64,000 bases of DNA, from the NCBI GenBank assembly GCA_032620915.1, contig CP136052.1, positions 465,001-529,000 of the forward strand. The letters are read 5' to 3'. Below are positions 1-8,113 of this stretch, piece by piece. The number at the start of each line of letters is the position of its first letter. Position 1 is the stretch's first letter. Source of the stretch: Oscillospiraceae bacterium NTUH-002-81 (GTDB lineage Bacteria > Bacillota > Clostridia > Lachnospirales > Lachnospiraceae). Position numbers and translations under genes: made by a program. Under the pieces are notes generated by a model. The model was not told the DNA's origin and made no database searches. It worked only from the letters and a program-made list of their open reading frames with translations.

Positions 1-2
1 AC

Positions 3-35
3 TTGACTGATAAATATTACGGGTGTAATATTTAT
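3..35 (+). promoter_or_regulatory. Promoter with overlapping BlaI-type operator, PBP operon
   Basis: A -35 TTGACT (3-8) and a -10 TAATAT (26-31) are separated by exactly 17 bases. A perfect 11-bp inverted repeat (10-20 and 25-35, spacer GGGT) lies across the spacer and -10. Its core ATTAC-GGGT-GTAAT matches the TTAC-N4-GTAA box that recurs at the blaI promoter and elsewhere in the module. BlaI/MecI repressors bind dyads of this kind, so repression here by the BlaI encoded at 9.9-10.3 kb is a well-supported inference. Confidence 0.8.
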
Positions 36-68
36 AACGAAAGGGAGTAAATTTTTTTGCTTCAAAAT

Positions 69-82
69 CTTACACTTGTAAT
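69..82. promoter_or_regulatory. Second BlaI-type operator box upstream of the PBP gene
   Basis: CTTAC-ACTT-GTAAT matches the TTAC-N4-GTAA box. Its centre is 53 bp from the first box, and it lies between the promoter and the ribosome binding site, where a bound repressor could block elongation or cooperate with the first site. Confidence 0.65.
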
Positions 83-126
83 ATATAAGCGTAGTACATT
101 GATACGAATAAGAAATGGAGGTAACG

Positions 127-2241
127 ATGAAGGCAAAACATAGAACCAAAAGAATACAAAGATATAGAAAAATGTTGGGCATTATAGTGTTAATGTTAAC
201 AATTACTTTGATTGGAGTAGTTGTGAGTGCAACAGTATTATATAAAAGAAAAAATGCGTGTAAAACACCAGATACTATCTTAGTAGAGTATATGATGCAT
301 ATTCCAAAACAAGAATACGAAGAAATGTATGCAATGATTGATTTGGAGTCATCTGGATATATCAGTAAGGAAGATTTTCTGAAGAGAAATTCCACTATTT
401 ATGAGGGAATTGAAATGCAAAACATGTCGATAAAAAATGTCGAGTATGTGGAGGAAGATAAAAAAGTAACATATTTGACTTCGTTTGATACAGTGGCAGG
501 AACTATCAGCTTTGAGAATGAGGCATTTTTTATAAATGGAGAAGAAGGATATAAATTGGTTTGGGATGATTCCATGATTTTTCCTAATCTGACTTCTGCA
601 GATAAAGTAAGAGTTTCTACTACACAGGCAGAGCGAGGAGAAATTCTGGATAGGAACGGACGTGTCCTTGCAGGAAAAGGTACAGCATCTTCAGTTGGAA
701 TTGTTCCGGGCAAGTTGGAAAACAGAGAGGAAGCAATCGCACAGATTGCAGGACTATTGGAAATCACAACGGAAGCGATAGAAAAGAACCTGTCTGCAAA
801 GTGGGTAAAGGATGATTCTTTTGTACCTATTAAAACGATTCCAAGAGTGGAAGAAATTGAGTTAATGTCTATCAGTCCAGAGGAAGAAGTTTTAAAGGAG
901 AAAGAAAGGCATGATAAGTTGCTGGAGATTCCCGGAGTGATGATATCTGATGTTGAAGTGCGTGAATACCCATTAGGGGAAGCCGCTGCGCATTTGGTCG
1001 GGTATGTTCAAAGCGTTACTGCGGAAGATTTAGAGGAACATGCAGGAGAAGGTTATACAGCCAATAGTGTAATCGGCAGAAGCGGAATGGAGGGCTTGTT
1101 CGAGAAAGAACTGAAAGGCCAGAACGGTTGCAGGATTTACATTGTAAATTCGGAAGATAAAGAGAAGGAGGAACTGGCTTGTATCCTGGTACAGCATGGG
1201 CAGGACATCCGGCTTACGATAGATACTGATTTGCAGGTTTCCTTGTACGAACAGTTTAAGGAAGATAAAAGCTGCTCGGTAGCCATAAATCATTATACCG
1301 GAGAGGTATTGGCTTTGGTCAGCACACCGGCTTATGACAATAACGATTTTATTATGGGATTATCGAGTGAGCAGTGGACTGTACTTAACGAGGACGAGAA
1401 TAAGCCAATGTATAATCGGTTCCGGCAAGTGTGGTGTCCGGGATCTACCTTCAAACCAATTATAGCTGCGATTGGTTTACAATCAGGAGCAATCGATCCA
1501 ATGGAAGATTACGGGAACGTAGGATTAAGTTGGCAAAAAGATGCATCGTGGGGTTCATATCATGTAACAACGCTTCATGCGTATGAACCAGTCATTTTAG
1601 AGAATGCCTTGATTTATTCTGATAATATTTATTTCGCAAAAGCAGCATTAAAGATTGGATCGGATGAGTTGGAGAATTCTTTGATACGGCTTGGTTTCAA
1701 TGAGGAACTACCATTTGAGATTAAGATGGCAGAATCTCAGTATTCCAATACAGAAGGCATTGAAACTGAAATACAGTTAGCTGACAGCGGTTACGGACAA
1801 GGACAGATTTTAGTGAACCCGTTGCATATGGCATGTATTTATTCTGCTTTCTGTAATGAGGGAAATGTAATAAAGCCTTATTTGGTATATCAGAATGAAG
1901 CGGAAGTTGAGTATTGGATTCCGGGTGCCTTTTCTAACGAGACAGCAAGTCGTGTATTGGAAGGAACAAAGAAGGTTGTGAATGATTCTAATGGAACTGG
2001 ATATGCAGCCCATCGAGATGACATTCTTTTAGCAGGAAAAACAGGTACGGCAGAAATAAAGGCATCGAAGGATGATACTTCGGGTACAGAATTAGGATGG
2101 TTTGCAATTTTTACAGCAGAAGATACGGAATGTCCTATATTGATTATCAGTATGGTAGAAGATGTGAAAGGAAGAGGAGGAAGCGGATATGTTGTTAAGA
2201 AAGACAGTCTGGTTCTGGAAGAGTGGTTTAGCAGTCATTAG
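127..2241 (+). CDS. Class B penicillin-binding protein, MecA/PBP2a-like, BlaI-regulated
   Basis: Membrane-anchored D,D-transpeptidase that would cross-link peptidoglycan outside the membrane; 704 residues. A transmembrane helix at about 16-38 is followed by an NTF2-like domain resembling MecA_N (about 50-150), a PBP dimerisation domain and a C-terminal transpeptidase domain. The active-site motifs are all visible: STFK with Ser440, SDN at 498 and KTG at 638. The start at 127 is preferred over the ATG at 115 because GGAGG stands five bases before it. The gene follows a BlaI-boxed promoter, faces blaR1-blaI and overlaps the next gene. The MecA-like layout plus BlaR1/BlaI control suggests an inducible low-affinity PBP giving beta-lactam tolerance. 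Resistance itself is inference, since affinity cannot be read from sequence. Confidence 0.9.
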   Translation: MKAKHRTKRIQRYRKMLGIIVLMLTITLIGVVVSATVLYKRKNACKTPDTILVEYMMHIPKQEYEEMYAMIDLESSGYISKEDFLKRNSTIYEGIEMQNMSIKNVEYVEEDKKVTYLTSFDTVAGTISFENEAFFINGEEGYKLVWDDSMIFPNLTSADKVRVSTTQAERGEILDRNGRVLAGKGTASSVGIVPGKLENREEAIAQIAGLLEITTEAIEKNLSAKWVKDDSFVPIKTIPRVEEIELMSISPEEEVLKEKERHDKLLEIPGVMISDVEVREYPLGEAAAHLVGYVQSVTAEDLEEHAGEGYTANSVIGRSGMEGLFEKELKGQNGCRIYIVNSEDKEKEELACILVQHGQDIRLTIDTDLQVSLYEQFKEDKSCSVAINHYTGEVLALVSTPAYDNNDFIMGLSSEQWTVLNEDENKPMYNRFRQVWCPGSTFKPIIAAIGLQSGAIDPMEDYGNVGLSWQKDASWGSYHVTTLHAYEPVILENALIYSDNIYFAKAALKIGSDELENSLIRLGFNEELPFEIKMAESQYSNTEGIETEIQLADSGYGQGQILVNPLHMACIYSAFCNEGNVIKPYLVYQNEAEVEYWIPGAFSNETASRVLEGTKKVVNDSNGTGYAAHRDDILLAGKTGTAEIKASKDDTSGTELGWFAIFTAEDTECPILIISMVEDVKGRGGSGYVVKKDSLVLEEWFSSH

Positions 2242-3430
2242 TTTTGTACTGATGTTTAGTATTTCGGGGTGTAGCGATACACCACCGGAAGAAGATACAG
2301 TTTCGGAAACAGTAATTGATGTTCAGGACGTTTCAGAAGAAGAACAGGAGAATGAAGAAGAAATTATAAACATCTGCATAGATCTTTATGACAAGGCAGC
2401 AGAGGAAAATAAGTTAGATGATTTGGAAATAATTCGGAGTATTGTAAATCGTCTTGGAGAAAACGAGTATCCTGCTGTTGACAGCAGAAATCAAGTGAAT
2501 ATGACGGAAGCGGAGCAGGTACTGGAATTTTGTGAAAAGGTGGATGCACAGGAAGAAGCAGATATAACGATTCTTGAAGTCGGCTATTTGGGCGGATTTG
2601 TAAAATACGATTTGCACACAAAAGACGGAAATGTAGATGTGGTCAGAAGCTATTATGGATACGAAAATGGAGAAATACAGAAAGAAGTTACTGGGAGGTA
2701 TCAAGCAGAGTATTGGAATTATACAGAAGAAGGTTACCTGATGTTTTCTGGTGTCTGGTTTTCAGAAGAATTATACGTTCTTACATTGAGTGGAGCAGAG
2801 GAGCATACCGCATTACGAGTACAGCCATTGGATGAAACATATAGGGAACTGAGTCGGAAATATCTTCTTCCAATCAGCTTTGAACAGAATAATATGTTTA
2901 TTGTGGATTGGAGTGAAGAAGATTTTGGGGATTTGAATTTCTATGATATGTATGACATTCTTTATCCAAAAGTGAATGGTCAGTATGTTCCTTATGTTGC
3001 AGATGACAATTTGTCAGTCAGTGCAGTTTATCGGATTCCAAAAGAGGAATTTGAAAGCGTTATTATGAAATATTTCAATATTGATAGTGAAACGCTGCAA
3101 TCCAAAACTGTCTATGATTCGGAGGATTCGACCTATGAATACAAACCGAGAGGCTTCGAAGAAGTAGAGTATCCGGAATACCCATATTCAGAAGTAATCG
3201 GGTATACGGAGAACAGTGATGGAACAATTACACTTACTGCTAATGTGGTATTTCCATATTCGGGAAATTCCAAAGTATATGCCCACGAGGTTGTGGTTCG
3301 TCCTTTGGAGGATGGCGGGGTACAATATGTATCCAATCGAATTATACCCTCCGAGGATAATTCTGAGGAAACATGGCATACGCCACGGTTGACGTTAGAA
3401 GAATGGGAAGAATTATACGGAGGCGAATAA
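2189..3430 (+). CDS. Exported lipoprotein, paralogue 1 of 3 in the BlaI regulon
   Basis: A 413-residue predicted lipoprotein with a basic N-terminus, hydrophobic stretch and lipobox ending SISGC, followed by an acidic linker rich in Glu and Asp. The C-terminal third is clearly related to the next two genes: all three share an IPKEEFES-like segment, a Y-T-x-N-x-DGTITL stretch and a final V-x-P-x-EDG block. I think these belong to the DUF6070-type lipoproteins of Lachnospiraceae, from memory only. The function is unknown. The start overlaps the PBP gene by 53 bases and has its own AGGAGG, so it is cotranscribed with the PBP. A cell-wall or beta-lactam stress role is inferred only from this context. 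Confidence 0.82.
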   Translation: MLLRKTVWFWKSGLAVISFVLMFSISGCSDTPPEEDTVSETVIDVQDVSEEEQENEEEIINICIDLYDKAAEENKLDDLEIIRSIVNRLGENEYPAVDSRNQVNMTEAEQVLEFCEKVDAQEEADITILEVGYLGGFVKYDLHTKDGNVDVVRSYYGYENGEIQKEVTGRYQAEYWNYTEEGYLMFSGVWFSEELYVLTLSGAEEHTALRVQPLDETYRELSRKYLLPISFEQNNMFIVDWSEEDFGDLNFYDMYDILYPKVNGQYVPYVADDNLSVSAVYRIPKEEFESVIMKYFNIDSETLQSKTVYDSEDSTYEYKPRGFEEVEYPEYPYSEVIGYTENSDGTITLTANVVFPYSGNSKVYAHEVVVRPLEDGGVQYVSNRIIPSEDNSEETWHTPRLTLEEWEELYGGE

Positions 3431-4701
3431 TGGAAGATGTGAAATGGCTGCTTAGAAGATGTGGTCTTCCGATTTTGCTGCTGTTGATTTTCGTAATAGC
3501 CGGAGTGGTCTGTTGGGGAGAACTGCATACAGAAAAGCAAAAGGTGGCAGAAGAAGTATGGGAGCCACCTGTAGAAATCGAAAATAGCGAAGCAGAAACA
3601 GAAGAAGCCGAGAATGCGGAAACTTCCACAGAGTCAGCATATTGGTTTATTCCGCAAGCCAGTGATGATCTCCTTACAGAAGAGGAGAAGGAGCAACTGC
3701 AGAGTACGGTTTTGTCAGCAGCAGAATCGGTCAGAGAAATCTATAAGGATATTGTAATTGCAGATGCACCAAGCTACTCTTCCGGTATTGGCGAATTTAC
3801 CAAAGAGCAGAGGAAAGCTGTGGTGGAGCAATTGGGCAGAACCGGTCTGGTAAGTGTTGAAGAAGATACTGCTATGCAAAATCATGAAGCAATCGAAGCA
3901 TTTTATGCAGATTACCTGGATGGACAAGACTCGATGGTTACGGTATTTGAAGTACAGAGAGATGGGCTGATTGGAGCAGTTACCTTTATCTATCGGAAAG
4001 GTGAGTTGCAGACCTATTACATAGGAATTCGGTGGAGAGAAGGTGGTATGCCAGAAATACAGGGAACTTCGGTAAGTAATGTGGCTGAGATTAAACTGAC
4101 CGAAAAAGGATATTTTATCTACGCATATGAATATGTGATTGCACATGCAAGTTTGAGACAGTATTGGAGAATAGAACCGCTACCAGAAGACTGCCGGGAA
4201 TTAACGCAAGAATACATATCAGGACTAAGTTATGTGAATTACAATCTGCTCGTTACCGATTGGGATAGCAGCAATGTGGAGGACATTCTGATGCCTTGTA
4301 TGTATGAAGATGTTTATAGGATTTCTACGGGGGAAAATCTGAAAACTGAGGGTTGGAAGATTCCGGCAGAGGAATATGAAAGGATAATGACTACTTATTT
4401 TCCGGTATCGGTAGAACAGTTGAGAGAGCATTGTGGATATGATGAGGGCAGCAATAGCTATGAATATGAGATGATTTATGCCAGTCCATACCCACCTTTC
4501 GGAGAAGTAGTTGACTATACCCAAAATGCGGATGGAACGATTACACTTATCGTGGATGGAGTATGGCCGGATTATAATTCTGATCTCGCTTTTCGGAATA
4601 CGGTTGTGGTCCAGCCATTTGAAGACGGAACTTTCAGGTATCTTTCCAATTCTATAGAACAAATAGAGTTGGAACTGCCGCCAATAGCAAAAGCACATTA
4701 A
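3430..4701 (+). CDS. Membrane-anchored exported protein, paralogue 2 of 3
   Basis: A 423-residue protein anchored by one N-terminal transmembrane helix (about 10-28), then an acidic linker and an extracytoplasmic region homologous to the flanking genes. Shared blocks include IPAEEYER, YTQNADGTITL and VVVQPFEDG. Unlike its neighbours it lacks an obvious lipobox Cys at the usual place, although a Cys lies near the end of the helix. The start was chosen at 3430 because GGAGG precedes it and the ATG overlaps the previous stop by one base (TAATG), a sign of translational coupling. An in-frame start at 3373 inside the previous gene has no comparable support. The function is unknown. Confidence 0.8.
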   Translation: MEDVKWLLRRCGLPILLLLIFVIAGVVCWGELHTEKQKVAEEVWEPPVEIENSEAETEEAENAETSTESAYWFIPQASDDLLTEEEKEQLQSTVLSAAESVREIYKDIVIADAPSYSSGIGEFTKEQRKAVVEQLGRTGLVSVEEDTAMQNHEAIEAFYADYLDGQDSMVTVFEVQRDGLIGAVTFIYRKGELQTYYIGIRWREGGMPEIQGTSVSNVAEIKLTEKGYFIYAYEYVIAHASLRQYWRIEPLPEDCRELTQEYISGLSYVNYNLLVTDWDSSNVEDILMPCMYEDVYRISTGENLKTEGWKIPAEEYERIMTTYFPVSVEQLREHCGYDEGSNSYEYEMIYASPYPPFGEVVDYTQNADGTITLIVDGVWPDYNSDLAFRNTVVVQPFEDGTFRYLSNSIEQIELELPPIAKAH

Positions 4702-4728
4702 ATTTGCTTTGAAAGAAAGGATGATATT

Positions 4729-5994
4729 ATGGCATTAAAGAAAAAAAGCATTTTGCTGATTATGGCATTTCTGATTGGATGCTTCGTATGTGCCTGTGGA
4801 AAAGAAGATAGTATTGTGGATGAATCTCTTGTGGAAGATACGGAAGATGTATCTTCCACGGAGGAGATAAAAAGTGCCGAGGAAGAGGCTGCAGAACAAT
4901 GGGAAAAGGGCTACGACCTTCCGTTAGATGAACAGGAAAGGGAAGAAGCTGAGACTGACTGTAAAAAGCAGATGGAACTTTATCTTGACATTTATGAAAC
5001 TGCAGATAAAGGGATAGCATCTAATGTTGCTTTGGATGATCAAACAGTTTTGGAAATGCAGAGGAAGCTAAAGGATGCAGGATGTCCGGTTACAACAATG
5101 GTAACATATTCTAACATGGAGAATTATGAAAGTGTTGACAGTTTTCTGAAAGAATGTATGGAAGGGAAAAGTGGTTCTGCAGTAATTTATGAAGTCCACA
5201 ACGATGGTGGATTGGGCAGAATGAAATTCATTTTTGATGGAACAGATATGTATGTTGTAAGTGCAAAAGGAATCTGGAATGCTGATAATAAGCCGGGGAT
5301 TTCATACATTTCCTATACAAGACTAAAAGAGTGGAAATATACAGATAAGGGATGGTTCTGCTACGAGTTGTGTGTGCCGGAGCCACCGGAGGTCAGTGAA
5401 ATTGTGGATGGAAGCAGCGTGATTAGAATAAAACCTATGACAGAGGAACAGCGAGAGATGTCTGAGCGCCTCGTCTTGGGACTTGGATATCAGGGACAGA
5501 ACCTTTTGTGTTCCAACTGGAATACGGAAAATATGAGTGAATTGGATTATAACGGAATGTTTGAATATCTGTATGGAATGAAATATGGAGAAAAGTTCAA
5601 TTCCGAAGATTATCCAAATGGTATTCCAAAAGAAGAATTCGAAAGTCTGATTATGGAATATCTTCCGATAACAGCGGAGCAGATACGAGAGTACGCAGTA
5701 TTTGACGAGGAAAACCACACATATGATTGGGCTCGATTAGGATGTGGAAATTATGCACCTACTTTCTTTGGAACTTCTTTGCCAGAGGTCACGGATATCA
5801 AAGAAAATGATGATGAGACAGTCACGTTAACGGTGGAGGCGGTTTGTGATATGGTTATTTGCGATGATGCAGTCATAACCCATGAACTTACGGTAAGGTT
5901 TGCAGAGGATGGCAGTTTTCAGTATTTGGGGAATAAAATCCTAAATGACGGAATTATGCAGATACCCGATTATCAATACCGAATTAAAGAATGA
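4729..5994 (+). CDS. Exported lipoprotein, paralogue 3 of 3
   Basis: A 421-residue predicted lipoprotein with a signal peptide ending FVCAC and then an acidic low-complexity linker. The C-terminal portion aligns with the two preceding genes through IPKEEFESLIMEYLPIT, a threonine-rich strand and FAEDGSFQYLGN. Three tandem diverged copies in one operon point to old duplications. The gap after paralogue 2 is 27 bases with an AAAGGATG-type ribosome binding site, so the gene stays in the PBP operon. A new BlaI-boxed promoter begins right after its stop. No catalytic motif is recognisable and the function is unknown. Confidence 0.82.
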   Translation: MALKKKSILLIMAFLIGCFVCACGKEDSIVDESLVEDTEDVSSTEEIKSAEEEAAEQWEKGYDLPLDEQEREEAETDCKKQMELYLDIYETADKGIASNVALDDQTVLEMQRKLKDAGCPVTTMVTYSNMENYESVDSFLKECMEGKSGSAVIYEVHNDGGLGRMKFIFDGTDMYVVSAKGIWNADNKPGISYISYTRLKEWKYTDKGWFCYELCVPEPPEVSEIVDGSSVIRIKPMTEEQREMSERLVLGLGYQGQNLLCSNWNTENMSELDYNGMFEYLYGMKYGEKFNSEDYPNGIPKEEFESLIMEYLPITAEQIREYAVFDEENHTYDWARLGCGNYAPTFFGTSLPEVTDIKENDDETVTLTVEAVCDMVICDDAVITHELTVRFAEDGSFQYLGNKILNDGIMQIPDYQYRIKE

Positions 5995-5995
5995 T

Positions 5996-6036
5996 TTGAT
6001 AATAGTTGTGTTTTGTGGTAATCTTACAGATGTAAG
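5996..6036 (+). promoter_or_regulatory. Internal promoter with BlaI-type operator
   Basis: A -35-like TTGATA (5996-6001), a 17-base spacer and a -10-like TAATCT (6019-6024) are overlapped by CTTAC-AGAT-GTAAG (6023-6036). This matches the TTAC-N4-GTAA box of the module and is followed by GGAGGA and the ATG at 6054. It gives the distal two genes their own repressible start, in addition to any readthrough. Confidence 0.65.
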
Positions 6037-6053
6037 AAAAGGAAGGAGGACAC

Positions 6054-6494
6054 ATGAAGAAATTAAAACTAGTTGGAATATTGGCAGCAGTTGTATTAAT
6101 AGGCGGTGTGATTTCAATTCCGCTTATAAATAACCACACTGCTTATAAAGTGGAAAAGAAATTATGTGAAACACCACTGCCAGAGAAAACGGAATTGATA
6201 GAGTCAATATCACGGGCAGGGAAGCTGACAGGTAACGGAAATGGAATGCAGTATTTCGGAGCAATTCTAATTCGAAGTGACTTGTCTTTGGAAGAATTGG
6301 ATGCTTACTATTCAAGGTACAGAAGTAATGAGTGGGAATGTTTGGTGAAAATTCAGGAAGGGCAGTCCATTGAGGGGATTGATCACGGGACACTACAATT
6401 TGCGGAAGAAATAAAGGACAGGGGTTATTACATTGTATATTCTTGGGGAAGTGAAAATTCTCTATTGGATGAATTGGATATACGTGGACACTAA
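6054..6494 (+). CDS. Small membrane-anchored extracytoplasmic protein, unknown function
   Basis: A 146-residue protein with one N-terminal hydrophobic helix (about 5-25) and a small hydrophilic domain of about 120 residues predicted to lie outside the membrane. I do not recognise the domain. It follows a BlaI-boxed promoter and a strong GGAGGA, and is 20 bases upstream of the Asp-box protein, so the two are probably cotranscribed. Its place in the regulon suggests a cell-envelope role in the beta-lactam response, which is inference only. Confidence 0.7.
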   Translation: MKKLKLVGILAAVVLIGGVISIPLINNHTAYKVEKKLCETPLPEKTELIESISRAGKLTGNGNGMQYFGAILIRSDLSLEELDAYYSRYRSNEWECLVKIQEGQSIEGIDHGTLQFAEEIKDRGYYIVYSWGSENSLLDELDIRGH

Positions 6495-6514
6495 AAACGA
6501 GATGGAGACAAATT

Positions 6515-8023
6515 ATGAAGAAAATTTCTAATATATGTGGTTTTATTGGAATTGCTATATATGCGGTGCTGATGATTCGCATTTCAAATCTATGTCAATA
6601 CGGTGGGACGAAAGTGGACTTGATTCCAATATTGATTTTGGGTGTTGTTCTTATAGCAACAATCATTTTTGGAATTGTTAGCAGTAGAAAAGAAGAAAAA
6701 ATTGAAAAAGGTAAACTGTTCTGGGGAAAATGTATTGTAGTTGTTGCCCTGACCATTTTGTTTGGAGGCAGGATTATTTATTCGGCAATCCCTTATAATG
6801 GTGCATTGTCATGGAAGATTGACGAATGGCGTAACCAAAAGAAAATTGAACTTACTCATACCAACTTCTTTGAGACAGGTGTAGAAGGAATCTTGGAAGA
6901 CATTGAGACAGAGTTGGATTTACCGGATGAACTTTATGTTCAAAATAAGTTCCAGCTTTCCTTTGACAAAGATGGTGAAATTCAGAGTATTTATACTTAT
7001 ATGTATGGAAGATATGAAAATGGAGACGAAAATACATTCCTTATTGACTATGATGTGGATGCAGATTCAAAAATGACTGTGTGTATTAATGGAGTTGCGA
7101 GCAAATCTTACGATGATGACATGAGATTACAGCCGATGCTTGAAATTTTGAAAAACGCTGATTACAAAACAAGAGTAAATAACTGGGCTGTGGAAGGATA
7201 TGCAGACGATTATGAAATTCTCTATTATGGCAAGCGGGAATTTAACACAATGGAAGGATTTGTATATCTTCAAGGTGATGTGGATGGTGACGGAGTGGAC
7301 AACACAGACAATGCCATTTATTCGGAACTGAATGGTGGAGCTGTTTATGGATATGAAGTCTCGCTTCATATTCCAAGTGAATCTGAGGTGACTCCGGTAC
7401 GTTATTTTATGGAACCGGAAGTGATTCCGTTAGAAACTATCATCGACAGGGAGGAAGAGCAGACTATTGATGATGCTAAAGAAACAGAATCCTGGTATGT
7501 AGATAATTCCAACGGTTCTGTATATTACTGGTTGTCTGAGAATAAAGAAATTGGATGGAGATTAGTAGTTACTGATGCGGCAGCAGGAAGCCGTTATTAT
7601 GAATTGGAAAAGTCATCAGATGGTGGTGAAACATGGAATGTGATAAATGCCAATCCGTTTAACAACAAGATTGGCGTGGCACTGGGAATAGAATTTTACG
7701 ATGAAAATCTTGGTGTGATTGGTATGACAGGCGCTTCACAGGATGCCTCAACTTTATATGTGACATCAGATGGCGGAGTTACTTTTACACAGATGGAATT
7801 TCCAATGGAAGAGGTTACGGAACTGCCGGATATTGCTGATGAACTAGGATACACAATCGCAGATTATGATTACGCAGAGATGCCACAAGTATCCGATGGA
7901 CAATGGACTGTAATCATCAAGGCAGAATACAGCAGTTACGGAGGCTTGAGATTTACATCTAACGACAATGGAAAGACATGGATGTATGAGGGATTAAGTA
8001 CAGGCGAAGGTGATTTACAATAA
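6515..8023 (+). CDS. Membrane protein with C-terminal Asp-box (BNR) repeats
   Basis: A 502-residue protein. Three hydrophobic helices lie in the first 95 residues. A mixed region follows with a calcium-loop-like DVDGDGVDNTD. The C-terminal part has three Asp-box repeats: SSDGGETW, TSDGGVTF and SNDNGKTW. Asp-boxes mark beta-propeller folds of sialidases, BNR proteins and photosystem-assembly-like factors. Three visible copies are few for a complete propeller, so other blades may be degenerate. No sialidase arginines were assigned. It is the last gene of the rightward BlaI-controlled operon and ends in a bidirectional terminator shared with blaR1. The substrate is unknown. Confidence 0.75.
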   Translation: MKKISNICGFIGIAIYAVLMIRISNLCQYGGTKVDLIPILILGVVLIATIIFGIVSSRKEEKIEKGKLFWGKCIVVVALTILFGGRIIYSAIPYNGALSWKIDEWRNQKKIELTHTNFFETGVEGILEDIETELDLPDELYVQNKFQLSFDKDGEIQSIYTYMYGRYENGDENTFLIDYDVDADSKMTVCINGVASKSYDDDMRLQPMLEILKNADYKTRVNNWAVEGYADDYEILYYGKREFNTMEGFVYLQGDVDGDGVDNTDNAIYSELNGGAVYGYEVSLHIPSESEVTPVRYFMEPEVIPLETIIDREEEQTIDDAKETESWYVDNSNGSVYYWLSENKEIGWRLVVTDAAAGSRYYELEKSSDGGETWNVINANPFNNKIGVALGIEFYDENLGVIGMTGASQDASTLYVTSDGGVTFTQMEFPMEEVTELPDIADELGYTIADYDYAEMPQVSDGQWTVIIKAEYSSYGGLRFTSNDNGKTWMYEGLSTGEGDLQ

Positions 8024-8056
8024 GAAATAAAAGATACGAATAGTGTTAAAACACAA

Positions 8057-8105
8057 AAAATCGGGTAAAAGATTGTACGACTGACTATGACCTTTACCCG
8101 ATTTT
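8057..8105. terminator. Bidirectional terminator between the Asp-box gene and blaR1
   Basis: The arms AATCGGGTAAA(A)G (from about 8059) and CTTTACCCGATT (8092-8103) form a strong stem. There is an A run on the left and a T run on the right, so it can stop both converging transcripts. Confidence 0.85.
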
Positions 8106-8113
8106 ATTATGTT

